From: Candidatus Deferrimicrobiaceae bacterium
GTDB taxonomy: Bacteria; Desulfobacterota; Deferrimicrobia; Deferrimicrobiales; Deferrimicrobiaceae
Assembly (NCBI GenBank): GCA_036504035.1
Contig: DASXVV010000014.1
Location: 62,001 to 126,000, forward strand
Reading direction: 5' to 3'
DNA length: 64,000 bases
In this document: piece after piece, positions 29,418 through 37,728 of the stretch
Position numbering within the stretch: position 1 is the stretch's first letter
Layout: each line of letters starts with the position of its first letter
The notes under the pieces: generated by a model
Database searches by the model: none
What the model saw: the letters and a program-made list of their open reading frames with translations, nothing else
What the model was told of the DNA's origin: nothing
Made by a program: the position numbers and the translations under genes

Positions 29418-29975
29418 ATGTATACGACCAGCGACTTCAGAAACGGCCTAAAGATCGAGTTCGAAGGCATCCCGTACGCCATCACCTATTTTCAGCACGT
29501 CAAGCCCGGCAAGGGCAGCGCCTTCGTCCGCACCAAGCTGAAGAACATGAAGACCGGCTCCGTCATCGAGCACACGTTCCGTAGCGGCGACAAGGTCGAC
29601 AAGCCCGACCTCGACAACAAGTCGATGACGTTCATGTACCTGGAAGGCGGGCATTATCACTTCATGGACACGAAGACCTACGAGCAGATCTACCTCGATG
29701 CCGACCACGTCGGCGACGCGGGGCAATGGCTCATCGAGAATCTGCCCGTCGACATCCTGTTCTACAAGGGCGAACCGATCGGGATGGACTTGCCGTTTTT
29801 CATCGACTACACGATCACCGAATCCGATCCGGGCGTCCGGGGCGACACGGTCAGCGGCGCGAGCAAGCCCGCCAAACTCGAGTCCGGGGCCGTTGTCATG
29901 GTCCCGCTTTTCCTCAATCCCGGCGACCGGATCAAGGTCGACACCCGCACCGGCACCTACATCGAAAGAGTGTAA
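29418..29975 (+). CDS. efp: Translation elongation factor P
   Basis: EF-P relieves ribosome stalling at polyproline. The 185 residues form the three-domain protein: KOW-like N-domain with the exposed loop VKPGKGSAF (Lys32 is the position modified in EpmA-type organisms), then the EYIDLD-like [10 protein letters not shown] segment and the S1-like C-terminal domain ending [18 protein letters not shown]. An AGGAGG site lies just upstream of ATG 29418. Confidence 0.96.
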   Translation: MYTTSDFRNGLKIEFEGIPYAITYFQHVKPGKGSAFVRTKLKNMKTGSVIEHTFRSGDKVDKPDLDNKSMTFMYLEGGHYHFMDTKTYEQIYLDADHVGDAGQWLIENLPVDILFYKGEPIGMDLPFFIDYTITESDPGVRGDTVSGASKPAKLESGAVVMVPLFLNPGDRIKVDTRTGTYIERV

Positions 29976-29985
29976 GGGGGAACCC

Positions 29986-30438
29986 ATGAACGCAAAGGAA
30001 ATAAAGGAAATCCTCGAACTGCTCAAGGGCACCGAAGTGCGCGAGCTCGAGCTGGTCCGCGGCGAAAATACGCTGCGCGTCAAGCTCGGGACCGCGGTCG
30101 AATATCACACCGTGGCCCTTCCTGCCGCCCCCGCGGCGGCCGTGGCCGGCGCACCGGTCCTCGCGGCCGATCCCGTCGCCGCCGCGCCTCCCGCCAACTA
30201 CAAAGAAGTCGTTTCCCCGATCGTCGGGACCTTCTACCGGGCGCCTGCGCCCGATGCGGCCCCCTTCGTCGAGGTCGGCTCGCGCGTGGTCAAGGGACAG
30301 ACGCTGTGCATCGTCGAGGCCATGAAGATCATGAACCAGATCGAGTCCGATACCACGGGCACGGTCAAGGCGATCCTCGTCGAGAACGCGGCGTCGGTGC
30401 AGTTCGGACAGCCGCTGTTCCACATCGTCGCGGACTAG
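29986..30438 (+). CDS. accB: Biotin carboxyl carrier protein of acetyl-CoA carboxylase
   Basis: It carries biotin for fatty-acid synthesis. The 150 residues have an N-terminal docking region ([20 protein letters not shown]), an Ala/Pro-rich flexible linker and the biotinyl domain with [12 protein letters not shown], Lys114 being the biotin site. The GGGGGAA site lies six bases before ATG 29986. Next to efp and accC in a usual order. Confidence 0.96.
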   Translation: MNAKEIKEILELLKGTEVRELELVRGENTLRVKLGTAVEYHTVALPAAPAAAVAGAPVLAADPVAAAPPANYKEVVSPIVGTFYRAPAPDAAPFVEVGSRVVKGQTLCIVEAMKIMNQIESDTTGTVKAILVENAASVQFGQPLFHIVAD

Positions 30439-30449
30439 AAGGGGCGGGC

Positions 30450-31790
30450 ATGATCAACAAGGTACTGATCGCAAACCGGGGCGAGATCGCCGTTCGCATC
30501 ATCCGCACCTGCCGCGAGATGGGGCTGCGCACGGTCGCCGTCCACTCGACCATCGACAGAGACGCTCTCCACGTCCGGATGGCCGACCAATCGGTCTGCA
30601 TCGGGGGGCCGCCCAGCTCCGAGAGCTATCTCAACGTTCCAGCGCTGCTCAGCGCGGTCGAGATCACCGACGCCGACTCGGTCCACCCCGGCTATGGCTT
30701 CCTCTCCGAAAACTCGGCGTTCATCGAGAAGTGCGAGAGCCACGGCGTCCGCTTCATCGGGCCGTCCTCCGAATGCGTCCGGACGATGGGCGACAAGATC
30801 GAGGCGCGCAAGGCCGTCCAGAAGTTCAAGGTGCCCGTCGTCCCCGGCACCGACGGCGCGGTCGCCGAGGCGGAAGAAGGGCTGAAGATCGCGAAAGGGA
30901 TCGGCTTCCCGGTCATCGTCAAGGCGGCGGCGGGCGGAGGCGGCCGCGGCATGAAGGTCGTTCACAGCCCCGCGGCGTTCATCAACGCATTTCTCACCTC
31001 CTCGTCCGAGGCGCTTTCCGCCTTCGGCGTCCCCGACGTCTATATCGAGAAATACTTCGAGGAGGCGCGCCACGTCGAGGTGCAGATCATGGCCGACAAG
31101 TTCGGCAACGTGATCCATCTCGGCGACCGGGACTGCTCCATCCAGCGGCGGCACCAGAAGCTGATCGAGGAGGCGCCGGCGCCCAATATCCCGTCGCGCA
31201 TCCGTCAACGCATGTGGAAGGCCGCGTGCGACGCGGCGGCAGCCGTCAAGTACAACAGCGTCGGGACGGTCGAGTTCCTCTACGTGCCGGCCACGCACGA
31301 GTTCTACTTCCTCGAGATGAACACCCGCATCCAGGTCGAGCACCCGGTCACCGAAATGATCACAGGGATCGACATCGTCAAGGAGCAGATCCGGATTGCC
31401 GAGGGGAAGAAGCTCCGATTCGACCAGAAAAAGGTGCAGTTCCGCGGGCACGCGATCGAGGTGCGCATCAACGCCGAGGACCCCGAGAAATTCCTGCCGA
31501 GCCCGGGCATGATCACGTCGTGCATCTTTCCGGGCGGCTGCGGCGTTCGCGTCGATACGCATATCTACCCCGGCTACACGGTGCCTCCGACCTACGATTC
31601 GCTGCTCGGGAAGCTGATCGTCCATGCCGAAGACCGCAACACGGCCATCCAGCGGATGCGCCGCGCGCTCGAGGAACTCAAGATCGAAGGCATCAAGACC
31701 ACCACCGATTTCCACCGGAAGATGATGACCAATTCCGAGTTCGCCGCGGGGAGGGTATCCACCAACTTCCTCGAAAAGAACAGGGCTTGA
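30450..31790 (+). CDS. accC: Biotin carboxylase of acetyl-CoA carboxylase
   Basis: This ATP-grasp enzyme carboxylates biotin on AccB. The 446 residues include INKVLIANRGEIAVRIIRT, the glycine-rich loop KAAAGGGGRGMK, HLGDRDCSIQRRHQKLIEE, EMNTRIQVEHPVTEMITG and the C-terminal YDSLLGKLIVHAEDR. ATG 30450 is preceded by GGGGCGGG. The carboxyltransferase genes accA and accD are not in the window. Confidence 0.96.
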   Translation: MINKVLIANRGEIAVRIIRTCREMGLRTVAVHSTIDRDALHVRMADQSVCIGGPPSSESYLNVPALLSAVEITDADSVHPGYGFLSENSAFIEKCESHGVRFIGPSSECVRTMGDKIEARKAVQKFKVPVVPGTDGAVAEAEEGLKIAKGIGFPVIVKAAAGGGGRGMKVVHSPAAFINAFLTSSSEALSAFGVPDVYIEKYFEEARHVEVQIMADKFGNVIHLGDRDCSIQRRHQKLIEEAPAPNIPSRIRQRMWKAACDAAAAVKYNSVGTVEFLYVPATHEFYFLEMNTRIQVEHPVTEMITGIDIVKEQIRIAEGKKLRFDQKKVQFRGHAIEVRINAEDPEKFLPSPGMITSCIFPGGCGVRVDTHIYPGYTVPPTYDSLLGKLIVHAEDRNTAIQRMRRALEELKIEGIKTTTDFHRKMMTNSEFAAGRVSTNFLEKNRA

Positions 31791-31828
31791 GTGGAAAGTA
31801 TGCACACGGCATACGGGGGGCAGCCAGG

Positions 31829-33196
31829 TTGACGTTTCTCGGTTCGTTCAAGAAGATGTTCGGCTCCAACGGCGGGGACGAGCGCACCGAACTCGAAAAA
31901 AAGGTCAGGGCGATGCCGAACGACCCCCAGCTTCGCCAGAAGCTGGCGCTCGTGCACCTAAAGCAGCGCCATGTGGTCGAGGGGGTGGCCGAGCTCGCCA
32001 AGGCCGCCGAGCTGTACGAAAAGGACGGTTTTGCCGGCAAGGCCATCGCGGTCCTTCGTCAGCTTCTCAAGTACGACATCGAGAACGTCGAGATGCAGCA
32101 GCGTCTCATCGGATTGCTGGCCCGCCAGGGGCTCGCCGGGGATGCCCAGGCCGAGTTCGATAAATTCGTCAAGGGGCTCGCCGACAAACTGACCGACGAT
32201 CAGAAGATCGAGTTCTACTCGGCCGTCGCGGAGGATCTCCCCAATAGCGCGCAGCCCCGCCTTCATATCGTCGATATCCTGATCGCCAGGCACAAGCTGT
32301 TCGAGGCGGTCGGCGAGCTCGAGAAATCCGCGGATGCAGCCGTGGCCGCCGGCGATCAGGCGCCTTACTCCGCGCGGCTCAAGGCCGTGGTTTCCGCGGC
32401 CGAGGATTCGGTCGAGTATCTCGAACCGTGCGGATTCCTCTGTTTCCGCATCGGGGATCCCGCCCAAGGTACCGCCTTGTTGACGAGGGTTCGCGATGCG
32501 ATCTCCGGTTCCGGCGATGCCGATCGGACCGCCGTCATCGACCGGGTCCTGGCCGCTCTTGCCGGCGGATGGGCCCCCGGAAGCGACAAGGTCTTCAGTT
32601 TCGTCGAGGCCGACCACAAACTTGCGGAAGTCCCGGCACCGTCCCCGGACCAGCCGCCGTCGACTAACGGTCCCGAATCCGTCTCCGCTGCTGTCGAGCC
32701 GATCGGCGGCCCGGCGCCCGATGCGGCCGAGGCGGTCGCCGACGAAGGCCGGCAAGAGGCCGAGGAAGATGCCTCGATGGTTCAGGACGCTCTAGGGCGA
32801 CTGCAGGCGAAGGTCGACGAGGAGATCGGCGATTCCGATCTCGACACCCGCTACAACCTCGGCATCGCCTACAAGGAGATGGGGCTGCTCGACGAGGCCT
32901 CGAAGGAATTCCGCATCGCGGCCCGCAAACCCGAACTCCGGCTGGGGGCGACTACGCTACTGGCCGATGTGCTCGCCGACCAGGGAGATCTCGGGTCCGC
33001 GCTCGCAGAGCTGGACGGCCTGATCGCGTCCGGCGACATCGATCCAGACGGGATCCGGGACGTCCTGTACCACAAGGCGATCCTGCTCGAAAAGACCGGC
33101 CGCGCAGGGGATGCCGCCGATTTGCTTCGCGCTATCGCGACAGAGGCACCTACCTATCGGGACGTCCGGGCTCGCATCGAACGGTTGGTAAAATAA
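31829..33196 (+). CDS. TPR-repeat protein of unknown role
   Basis: This 455-residue cytoplasmic protein starts at TTG 31829 (TFLGSFKKMFGSNGG). It has helical repeats at about 20-210, a low-complexity Ala/Pro/Glu linker (about 275-325) and C-terminal TPRs (LDTRYNLGIAYKEMGLLDEA, GIRDVLYHKAILLEKTGRAG). No signal peptide or enzyme motif. It follows accC by 38 bases and may belong to the same transcript. TPR regulators of this layout occur next to pilus and motility genes in related bacteria, but its function is not evident from sequence. Confidence 0.82.
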   Translation: MTFLGSFKKMFGSNGGDERTELEKKVRAMPNDPQLRQKLALVHLKQRHVVEGVAELAKAAELYEKDGFAGKAIAVLRQLLKYDIENVEMQQRLIGLLARQGLAGDAQAEFDKFVKGLADKLTDDQKIEFYSAVAEDLPNSAQPRLHIVDILIARHKLFEAVGELEKSADAAVAAGDQAPYSARLKAVVSAAEDSVEYLEPCGFLCFRIGDPAQGTALLTRVRDAISGSGDADRTAVIDRVLAALAGGWAPGSDKVFSFVEADHKLAEVPAPSPDQPPSTNGPESVSAAVEPIGGPAPDAAEAVADEGRQEAEEDASMVQDALGRLQAKVDEEIGDSDLDTRYNLGIAYKEMGLLDEASKEFRIAARKPELRLGATTLLADVLADQGDLGSALAELDGLIASGDIDPDGIRDVLYHKAILLEKTGRAGDAADLLRAIATEAPTYRDVRARIERLVK

Positions 33197-33228
33197 CACG
33201 ATCCGGTTTCGTCGCGGCCGATCCCGTG

Positions 33229-33258
33229 TTGCCATTTCGGGCGCTCTCGTGGTAAAAG
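33229..33258 (+). promoter_or_regulatory. Promoter of tRNA-Gly
   Basis: TTGCCA (33229-33234, five of six) and TAAAAG (33253-33258, four of six) are separated by 18 bases, placing the transcript start about five bases before the tRNA. Confidence 0.55.
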
Positions 33259-33269
33259 GTTAGGTTCAT

Positions 33270-33344
33270 GCGGGCGTAATTCAGGGGTAGAATGTCAGCT
33301 TCCCAAGCTGAACGTCGCCGGTTCGAATCCGGTCGCCCGCTCCA
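33270..33344 (+). tRNA. tRNA-Gly (anticodon CCC)
   Basis: A complete cloverleaf: acceptor arm GCGGGCG/CGCCCGC, D arm ATTC/GAAT, anticodon stem TCAGC/GCTGA with loop TTCCCAA, T arm GCCGG/CCGGT with TTCGAAT, and encoded CCA. The anticodon CCC is at 33302-33304 and reads GGG. Confidence 0.97.
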
Positions 33345-33377
33345 TTCGCTCATCCGGGATCGCACCATAGATCGAGA

Positions 33378-33415
33378 AGAGAGCCTCTCCACAACCGGAG
33401 GGGCTCTCTCGTTTT
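33378..33415 (+). terminator. Intrinsic terminator after tRNA-Gly
   Basis: AGAGAGCCTCTCC (33378-33390) pairs with GGAGGGGCTCTCT (33397-33409) with one G-T wobble, followed by CGTTTT. Confidence 0.85.
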
Positions 33416-33430
33416 GAAGAAAAATTCTTA

Positions 33431-33436
33431 TATAAT
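33431..33436 (+). promoter_or_regulatory. -10 box just before the tamB-like gene
   Basis: A consensus TATAAT ends only eight bases before the ATG at 33445 and no convincing -35 box is visible. If used, the transcript would begin about two bases before the start codon and have no ribosome site. Confidence 0.35.
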
Positions 33437-33444
33437 GGTCGGTC

Positions 33445-36400
33445 ATGAGGCGATGGGCGTGGTGGACAGCAATCGGCATCCTGGTAGCCGTCCTCGCCGG
33501 TCTCGGGGCTTGGCGTATCAAGCTTGAGCTTCCGGACCAGCTCCGCCGGATCGAAGACGCCCTTCGCGAAGAGGCAGCCCGCTACGGGATCGGCGTGTCC
33601 TGGAGGAGCCTTCGGTTCCACCCGTTCTACCTGAGCATCACCTTCGACGACGTACGGCTGCGCGACACGATCGCGAACCTGCCGCTCGGAAGCGCCCGAA
33701 CGGTCGACGTCTCGCTTTCCCCACGCCTGCTGCTCTTCGGCGAATCGCCGGTCTCCAAGATTCGTGTCCGTGGTTTTACGTTCCGTTTCGGGGAAGCCGA
33801 CCTCCCGATTCTGGACCGGATCCGAGCCGCCCCGTCCGGGGGCGGCACCCTCCCCGACATCTTTCTGTTCGATGGGACCACTCAGGTGGGCCCATTCGGG
33901 AAGCTCGAGCAGGTCCGGATGCGGATTCCCTCCGCCCGCATTCGTCACGTCCGGTTTTTCGGAACTCGGGTGACCTTCGCCGTCGACAACGTGTCCGCGG
34001 CCGTCGAGTACCCGGTCGTGGGGCCGGGTATGTGGCCGTTCCCGTCCTTGTCCGGAGACCTGCTCATCAAGGAAAAGATCGTGAGCGTTCGACGCTTCCG
34101 GGCCGATGGCCCTTCCGCGTCGCTGAAGGGGTCCGGCTCGATCGATCTCGCCCGCGTAAAAAACGATCTCAAGATTTCAGGCGCCGTCGACATGGCGCGC
34201 TGGATCGCCATCGACGCTCCGGGGGCGCGATGGATCGCGCGGTTCATGCACGAAGGGAAAGGCGAGTTTTCGGCTTCCTTGAAAGGGGCGCTTTCCGATC
34301 CGTCGGGGGCCGTCAAAGCGAGCCTCCGGAATGGACGATTCGAGGGACTTGATGCTGCCGACTTCGAACTTTCTGCAACACTCAAGGAAAGGCAGCTGCG
34401 CATCGGCGGTCTCAAGGGGACGCTTTGGCGCGGGTCGCTTACCGCGACCGGCAGCTACGATATCCCGAAACGGCAAGGGACCCTCACGGCCTCTCTCGAG
34501 CGGGCATCCCTGAAGGCCCTCCCTTGGCCGGCGGCGGCGGGCGGTTGGCGCCCGTCCGGGCTGGGGAACCTGACGGTCGCGGCATCGGGCAACCTCGACA
34601 GCCTCGCCGGTTCCATCGGTCTGGCCGTTCCCGAAGGATTCGAGCGCGCGGTTCCCGGCACGGGGCAGGAGCGCATCCGAATGCCGCTCTTGGCAGGCCT
34701 CGCGGGAAAGGTGATGATCGCGTCGAAAAGGGCGGAAATCGGAACTGCCAGGATCCAGCTCGGCCGGACCGACTTCACCGCAGCCGGGACCGTCGACTGG
34801 GGCCGCCGTCGGCTGTCCGCCTCCGGAACGGCCTCCTCGCCCTTCGGCCGGACGGCCGATTTCGGCATTCGCGAACCCGTCTCATGGCGGCGCCTCGCCG
34901 GGCAGTGGAGTCTGGATGGCGATTTCACTGCGCCGGAGATCAAGGCCCAGCTCTCCGCGGAATCGATCGGCGTATCGGCGTTTCCGCAGGTACCCGTCTC
35001 GGCCAAGGTCGAAGGAAACCTGGCCGACGTCGTCCATTTCGTCGCCGATGTCCCTTCGGACCTGGCCAAGGCCACGGCGACCGGAACGGTCACGGGCCCG
35101 CTTGCGCACAAACCGCTCCAGCTCGACGCCGCCGTCACGGCCCGCGACATCGATTTTTCGAGGCTGTCGAGCTGGATCGCATCCGCATCGTCGCCACCCG
35201 AGGTCGACACAGCGGCAGCGGCGCGCTACCTCGAGACGCTGGCGGGACGCGGAAGTGCCGAGCTCGAACTGGCTTATTCCGATGTTGAAAAAACGGTCAC
35301 CGGATCGGTCCATTCGGGTTCGGTCTCGCTCCGGGGCGTCACGGTACAAGCGGTGTCCGCCGATGGGAACTGGCGCGGCGGCCCGCGTGGGGGGCACTGG
35401 CAAGGAGCTGCATCCGGCGATATCGCGGGCGGCCGCATCCAGGTCGGCGGGACGGGAGAAGGGATGCGGGCCGAGCTCAAGGGGTCCGCGGACCGGATCG
35501 ACATCGCCCGGGTGGCGGCGCTCTTGCCGGGGCGGCAGCTCGACGGGATTCAGGGCGCGGTTTCGCTCGATCTCCTCGCCCGGGTCGACGCCGGAGGGCG
35601 GTTCGAACTCCCGGATGTTCGCCTTTCGATCTCCGATTTGGTGGCCGCAGGGGTTTCGTGGGGTCGAGTGACCGGCAACGGGAAGCTGGGCGCGGAGACA
35701 GGCTCCTTCGGTTTCGCGTCCGAATCGCCGGCGTTAAGGTTAACCGGTGGGATCTCCCGCGGGCAGGGAATTCCCGTCACTTTTCGCCTGTCGGGCGCGC
35801 AGCTCCCGACCTCTCTCATTGCATCCATGGCGGGGAAGTCGTCGCTTCCTACCGAGGGGAAATGGGACTTCGAAGCCGACGGTCAGCTCAAAGCGTCGGA
35901 GCTGGCAGGAGGGATCCGGTCGGTCCCATCGGCCACTTCGGCATTCCACTTCCGGTTGTCGGGAACTTCCCCGTCGGTTTCCGAGGTCGGATTCGAATCG
36001 GTTTTAGCGGAGGGACGAAAGGAAGGCGCAGCACTCGTCGGCGAGATCCGGACCGGCGCTCCCGACGGAAGGCTTGCCTGCAAGATCGGCCTCCAGGGAC
36101 CCTATCCCTTTCACGCCGAAGGACCATTCTCCTTCGGGAACCGAAAATCGGTCGGGAAGGAGGAGATGCGCAATCCCTTCTCGATGTCGGGGCGGATCGA
36201 GCTGACCGGCACGCTTCAGTCGTTCGACAAGACGACCGGATCGATCCAGGTCGACCAGCTTCGTTACAAGCAAGGGGGGATCGATCTCTTCGGCAAGGAG
36301 CTCGCGGCGAAGCTTGGCGCTGACGGAATTCGCTGGTCCGGAGGGACGGTCGTCGCTTCCGGGAACCCGATCTCTGTTTCGGGGAAGGTCTCGTGGAAGG

Positions 36401-37728
36401 GAGAGATGGATGCGCGGGTCGAGGGAAAGATGCCCGCCGCGATGGTCCGCCTGGCGACCGACATCTTCGACCGTCTCGACGGGACGGTGACCATGAACAT
36501 CCGCGTCACCGGAAAGCTCGACAACCCGAACATCGTCGGGACGGGCCACCTGGAAGGGGGGGTCTTTTCCTTCAAGGGGTACGGACAGCTTTTCGAGGAA
36601 ATGAAGGCCGACGCGATCATCAGCCGGGAGAAGATCGTGTTCGAGCATTTCGACGGCCGGAGCGGCGGGGGATTCCTCGACGGCCGGGGCGAGTTGCCGC
36701 TGCAGTTCGACGCGGGGCAGCGGATGTTCTTCTCGGTCGATTTCCTCGACATGCGCTACCCTTACCCCGACGATTTCCGCCCGGTGCTCCAGGGGCATGC
36801 CGAGCTGATCGGTCCCGTCGAAAACCTCCTGGTGACCGGCGACATCGAGATCCAGTCGGCCCGCTATACGCGAACGATCCGTCCCCAGAAGTTGATGCTT
36901 GATTTCAAGCGCCGGCTGGCGGACGTGACGGCACGAAGGCAGAAGGACGAGTTCCGGGTCCGCCTTGATATCAACGTCGTGGCGGACGGGACGCTCGAGA
37001 TCCGGAACAACCTGGCTACGGCGACGGCCAAGGGAGAGTTCAAGGTCGTCGGGGATACCAGCCGCATCATCGTGCTGGGCGCCTTCGACGTCCTCGAGGG
37101 CAAGATCGAGTTCCAGGGCGACGCCTACGACGTCAAGCATCTGAGCATCGATTTCAACGACCCTCGTCGCAACAATCCCCGGATCGACGGTCGGGCCGAA
37201 GTGAAAAAGAACAACTACCTCGTCACGATCCTGGTCACGGGGACGCTCGACAAGTACGAGGTCGACCTGGCGTCCGACCCCCCGCTCAGCAAGAACGACA
37301 TCGTCAGCCTGCTTTCCCTCGGTGTCACCTCGCAGTCGCTCGCGGGGCAGGAAGGGTCGGTCGGGGCGTCGCTGGGCGCTTCCATTGCGCTCGGCCCCTA
37401 CAAGGGGCGTGTCGAGGAGGGCATCCGCAACCTGGTCGGGCTCGACAAACTGGCGCTCGAGGCGGCATTCTCCTCCGCCACCAAGTCGTTCGAGCCGCGG
37501 TTCGTCGTCGGCAAGACGTTCGGCGAGCGGATCACCGTCTCCGTCTCGACGCTTGTCGGCGCGACGTCCGACAGCAGCGCCAGCATCGAGTTCAAGCTGC
37601 TCGAAAACGTGTTTCTCCAGGGGGCGTGGCAAAGTGCGACGACCCAGAAGACCGGCGACTTGGGGGCCGACATCAAGTTCAAATATCGATACCGGACATT
37701 CAGCGATTTCCTGGGCGGGCGCGACTAG
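33445..37728 (+). CDS. tamB: TamB-like outer-membrane translocation/assembly protein
   Basis: This is a 1427-residue bridge protein with an N-terminal membrane anchor (WWTAIGILVAVLAGLGAW) followed by a very long, beta-rich periplasmic stretch of AsmA/DUF490 character. The C-terminal about 350 residues match the TamB domain (FSFKGYGQLFEEMKADAIIS, SDPPLSKNDIVSLLSLGVTS, VVGKTFGERITVSVSTLVG). TamB proteins span the periplasm and help insert outer-membrane proteins or move lipids. The Omp85 gene starts one base after its stop, the standard partner arrangement. No ribosome site precedes the ATG. Confidence 0.92.
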   Translation: MRRWAWWTAIGILVAVLAGLGAWRIKLELPDQLRRIEDALREEAARYGIGVSWRSLRFHPFYLSITFDDVRLRDTIANLPLGSARTVDVSLSPRLLLFGESPVSKIRVRGFTFRFGEADLPILDRIRAAPSGGGTLPDIFLFDGTTQVGPFGKLEQVRMRIPSARIRHVRFFGTRVTFAVDNVSAAVEYPVVGPGMWPFPSLSGDLLIKEKIVSVRRFRADGPSASLKGSGSIDLARVKNDLKISGAVDMARWIAIDAPGARWIARFMHEGKGEFSASLKGALSDPSGAVKASLRNGRFEGLDAADFELSATLKERQLRIGGLKGTLWRGSLTATGSYDIPKRQGTLTASLERASLKALPWPAAAGGWRPSGLGNLTVAASGNLDSLAGSIGLAVPEGFERAVPGTGQERIRMPLLAGLAGKVMIASKRAEIGTARIQLGRTDFTAAGTVDWGRRRLSASGTASSPFGRTADFGIREPVSWRRLAGQWSLDGDFTAPEIKAQLSAESIGVSAFPQVPVSAKVEGNLADVVHFVADVPSDLAKATATGTVTGPLAHKPLQLDAAVTARDIDFSRLSSWIASASSPPEVDTAAAARYLETLAGRGSAELELAYSDVEKTVTGSVHSGSVSLRGVTVQAVSADGNWRGGPRGGHWQGAASGDIAGGRIQVGGTGEGMRAELKGSADRIDIARVAALLPGRQLDGIQGAVSLDLLARVDAGGRFELPDVRLSISDLVAAGVSWGRVTGNGKLGAETGSFGFASESPALRLTGGISRGQGIPVTFRLSGAQLPTSLIASMAGKSSLPTEGKWDFEADGQLKASELAGGIRSVPSATSAFHFRLSGTSPSVSEVGFESVLAEGRKEGAALVGEIRTGAPDGRLACKIGLQGPYPFHAEGPFSFGNRKSVGKEEMRNPFSMSGRIELTGTLQSFDKTTGSIQVDQLRYKQGGIDLFGKELAAKLGADGIRWSGGTVVASGNPISVSGKVSWKGEMDARVEGKMPAAMVRLATDIFDRLDGTVTMNIRVTGKLDNPNIVGTGHLEGGVFSFKGYGQLFEEMKADAIISREKIVFEHFDGRSGGGFLDGRGELPLQFDAGQRMFFSVDFLDMRYPYPDDFRPVLQGHAELIGPVENLLVTGDIEIQSARYTRTIRPQKLMLDFKRRLADVTARRQKDEFRVRLDINVVADGTLEIRNNLATATAKGEFKVVGDTSRIIVLGAFDVLEGKIEFQGDAYDVKHLSIDFNDPRRNNPRIDGRAEVKKNNYLVTILVTGTLDKYEVDLASDPPLSKNDIVSLLSLGVTSQSLAGQEGSVGASLGASIALGPYKGRVEEGIRNLVGLDKLALEAAFSSATKSFEPRFVVGKTFGERITVSVSTLVGATSDSSASIEFKLLENVFLQGAWQSATTQKTGDLGADIKFKYRYRTFSDFLGGRD

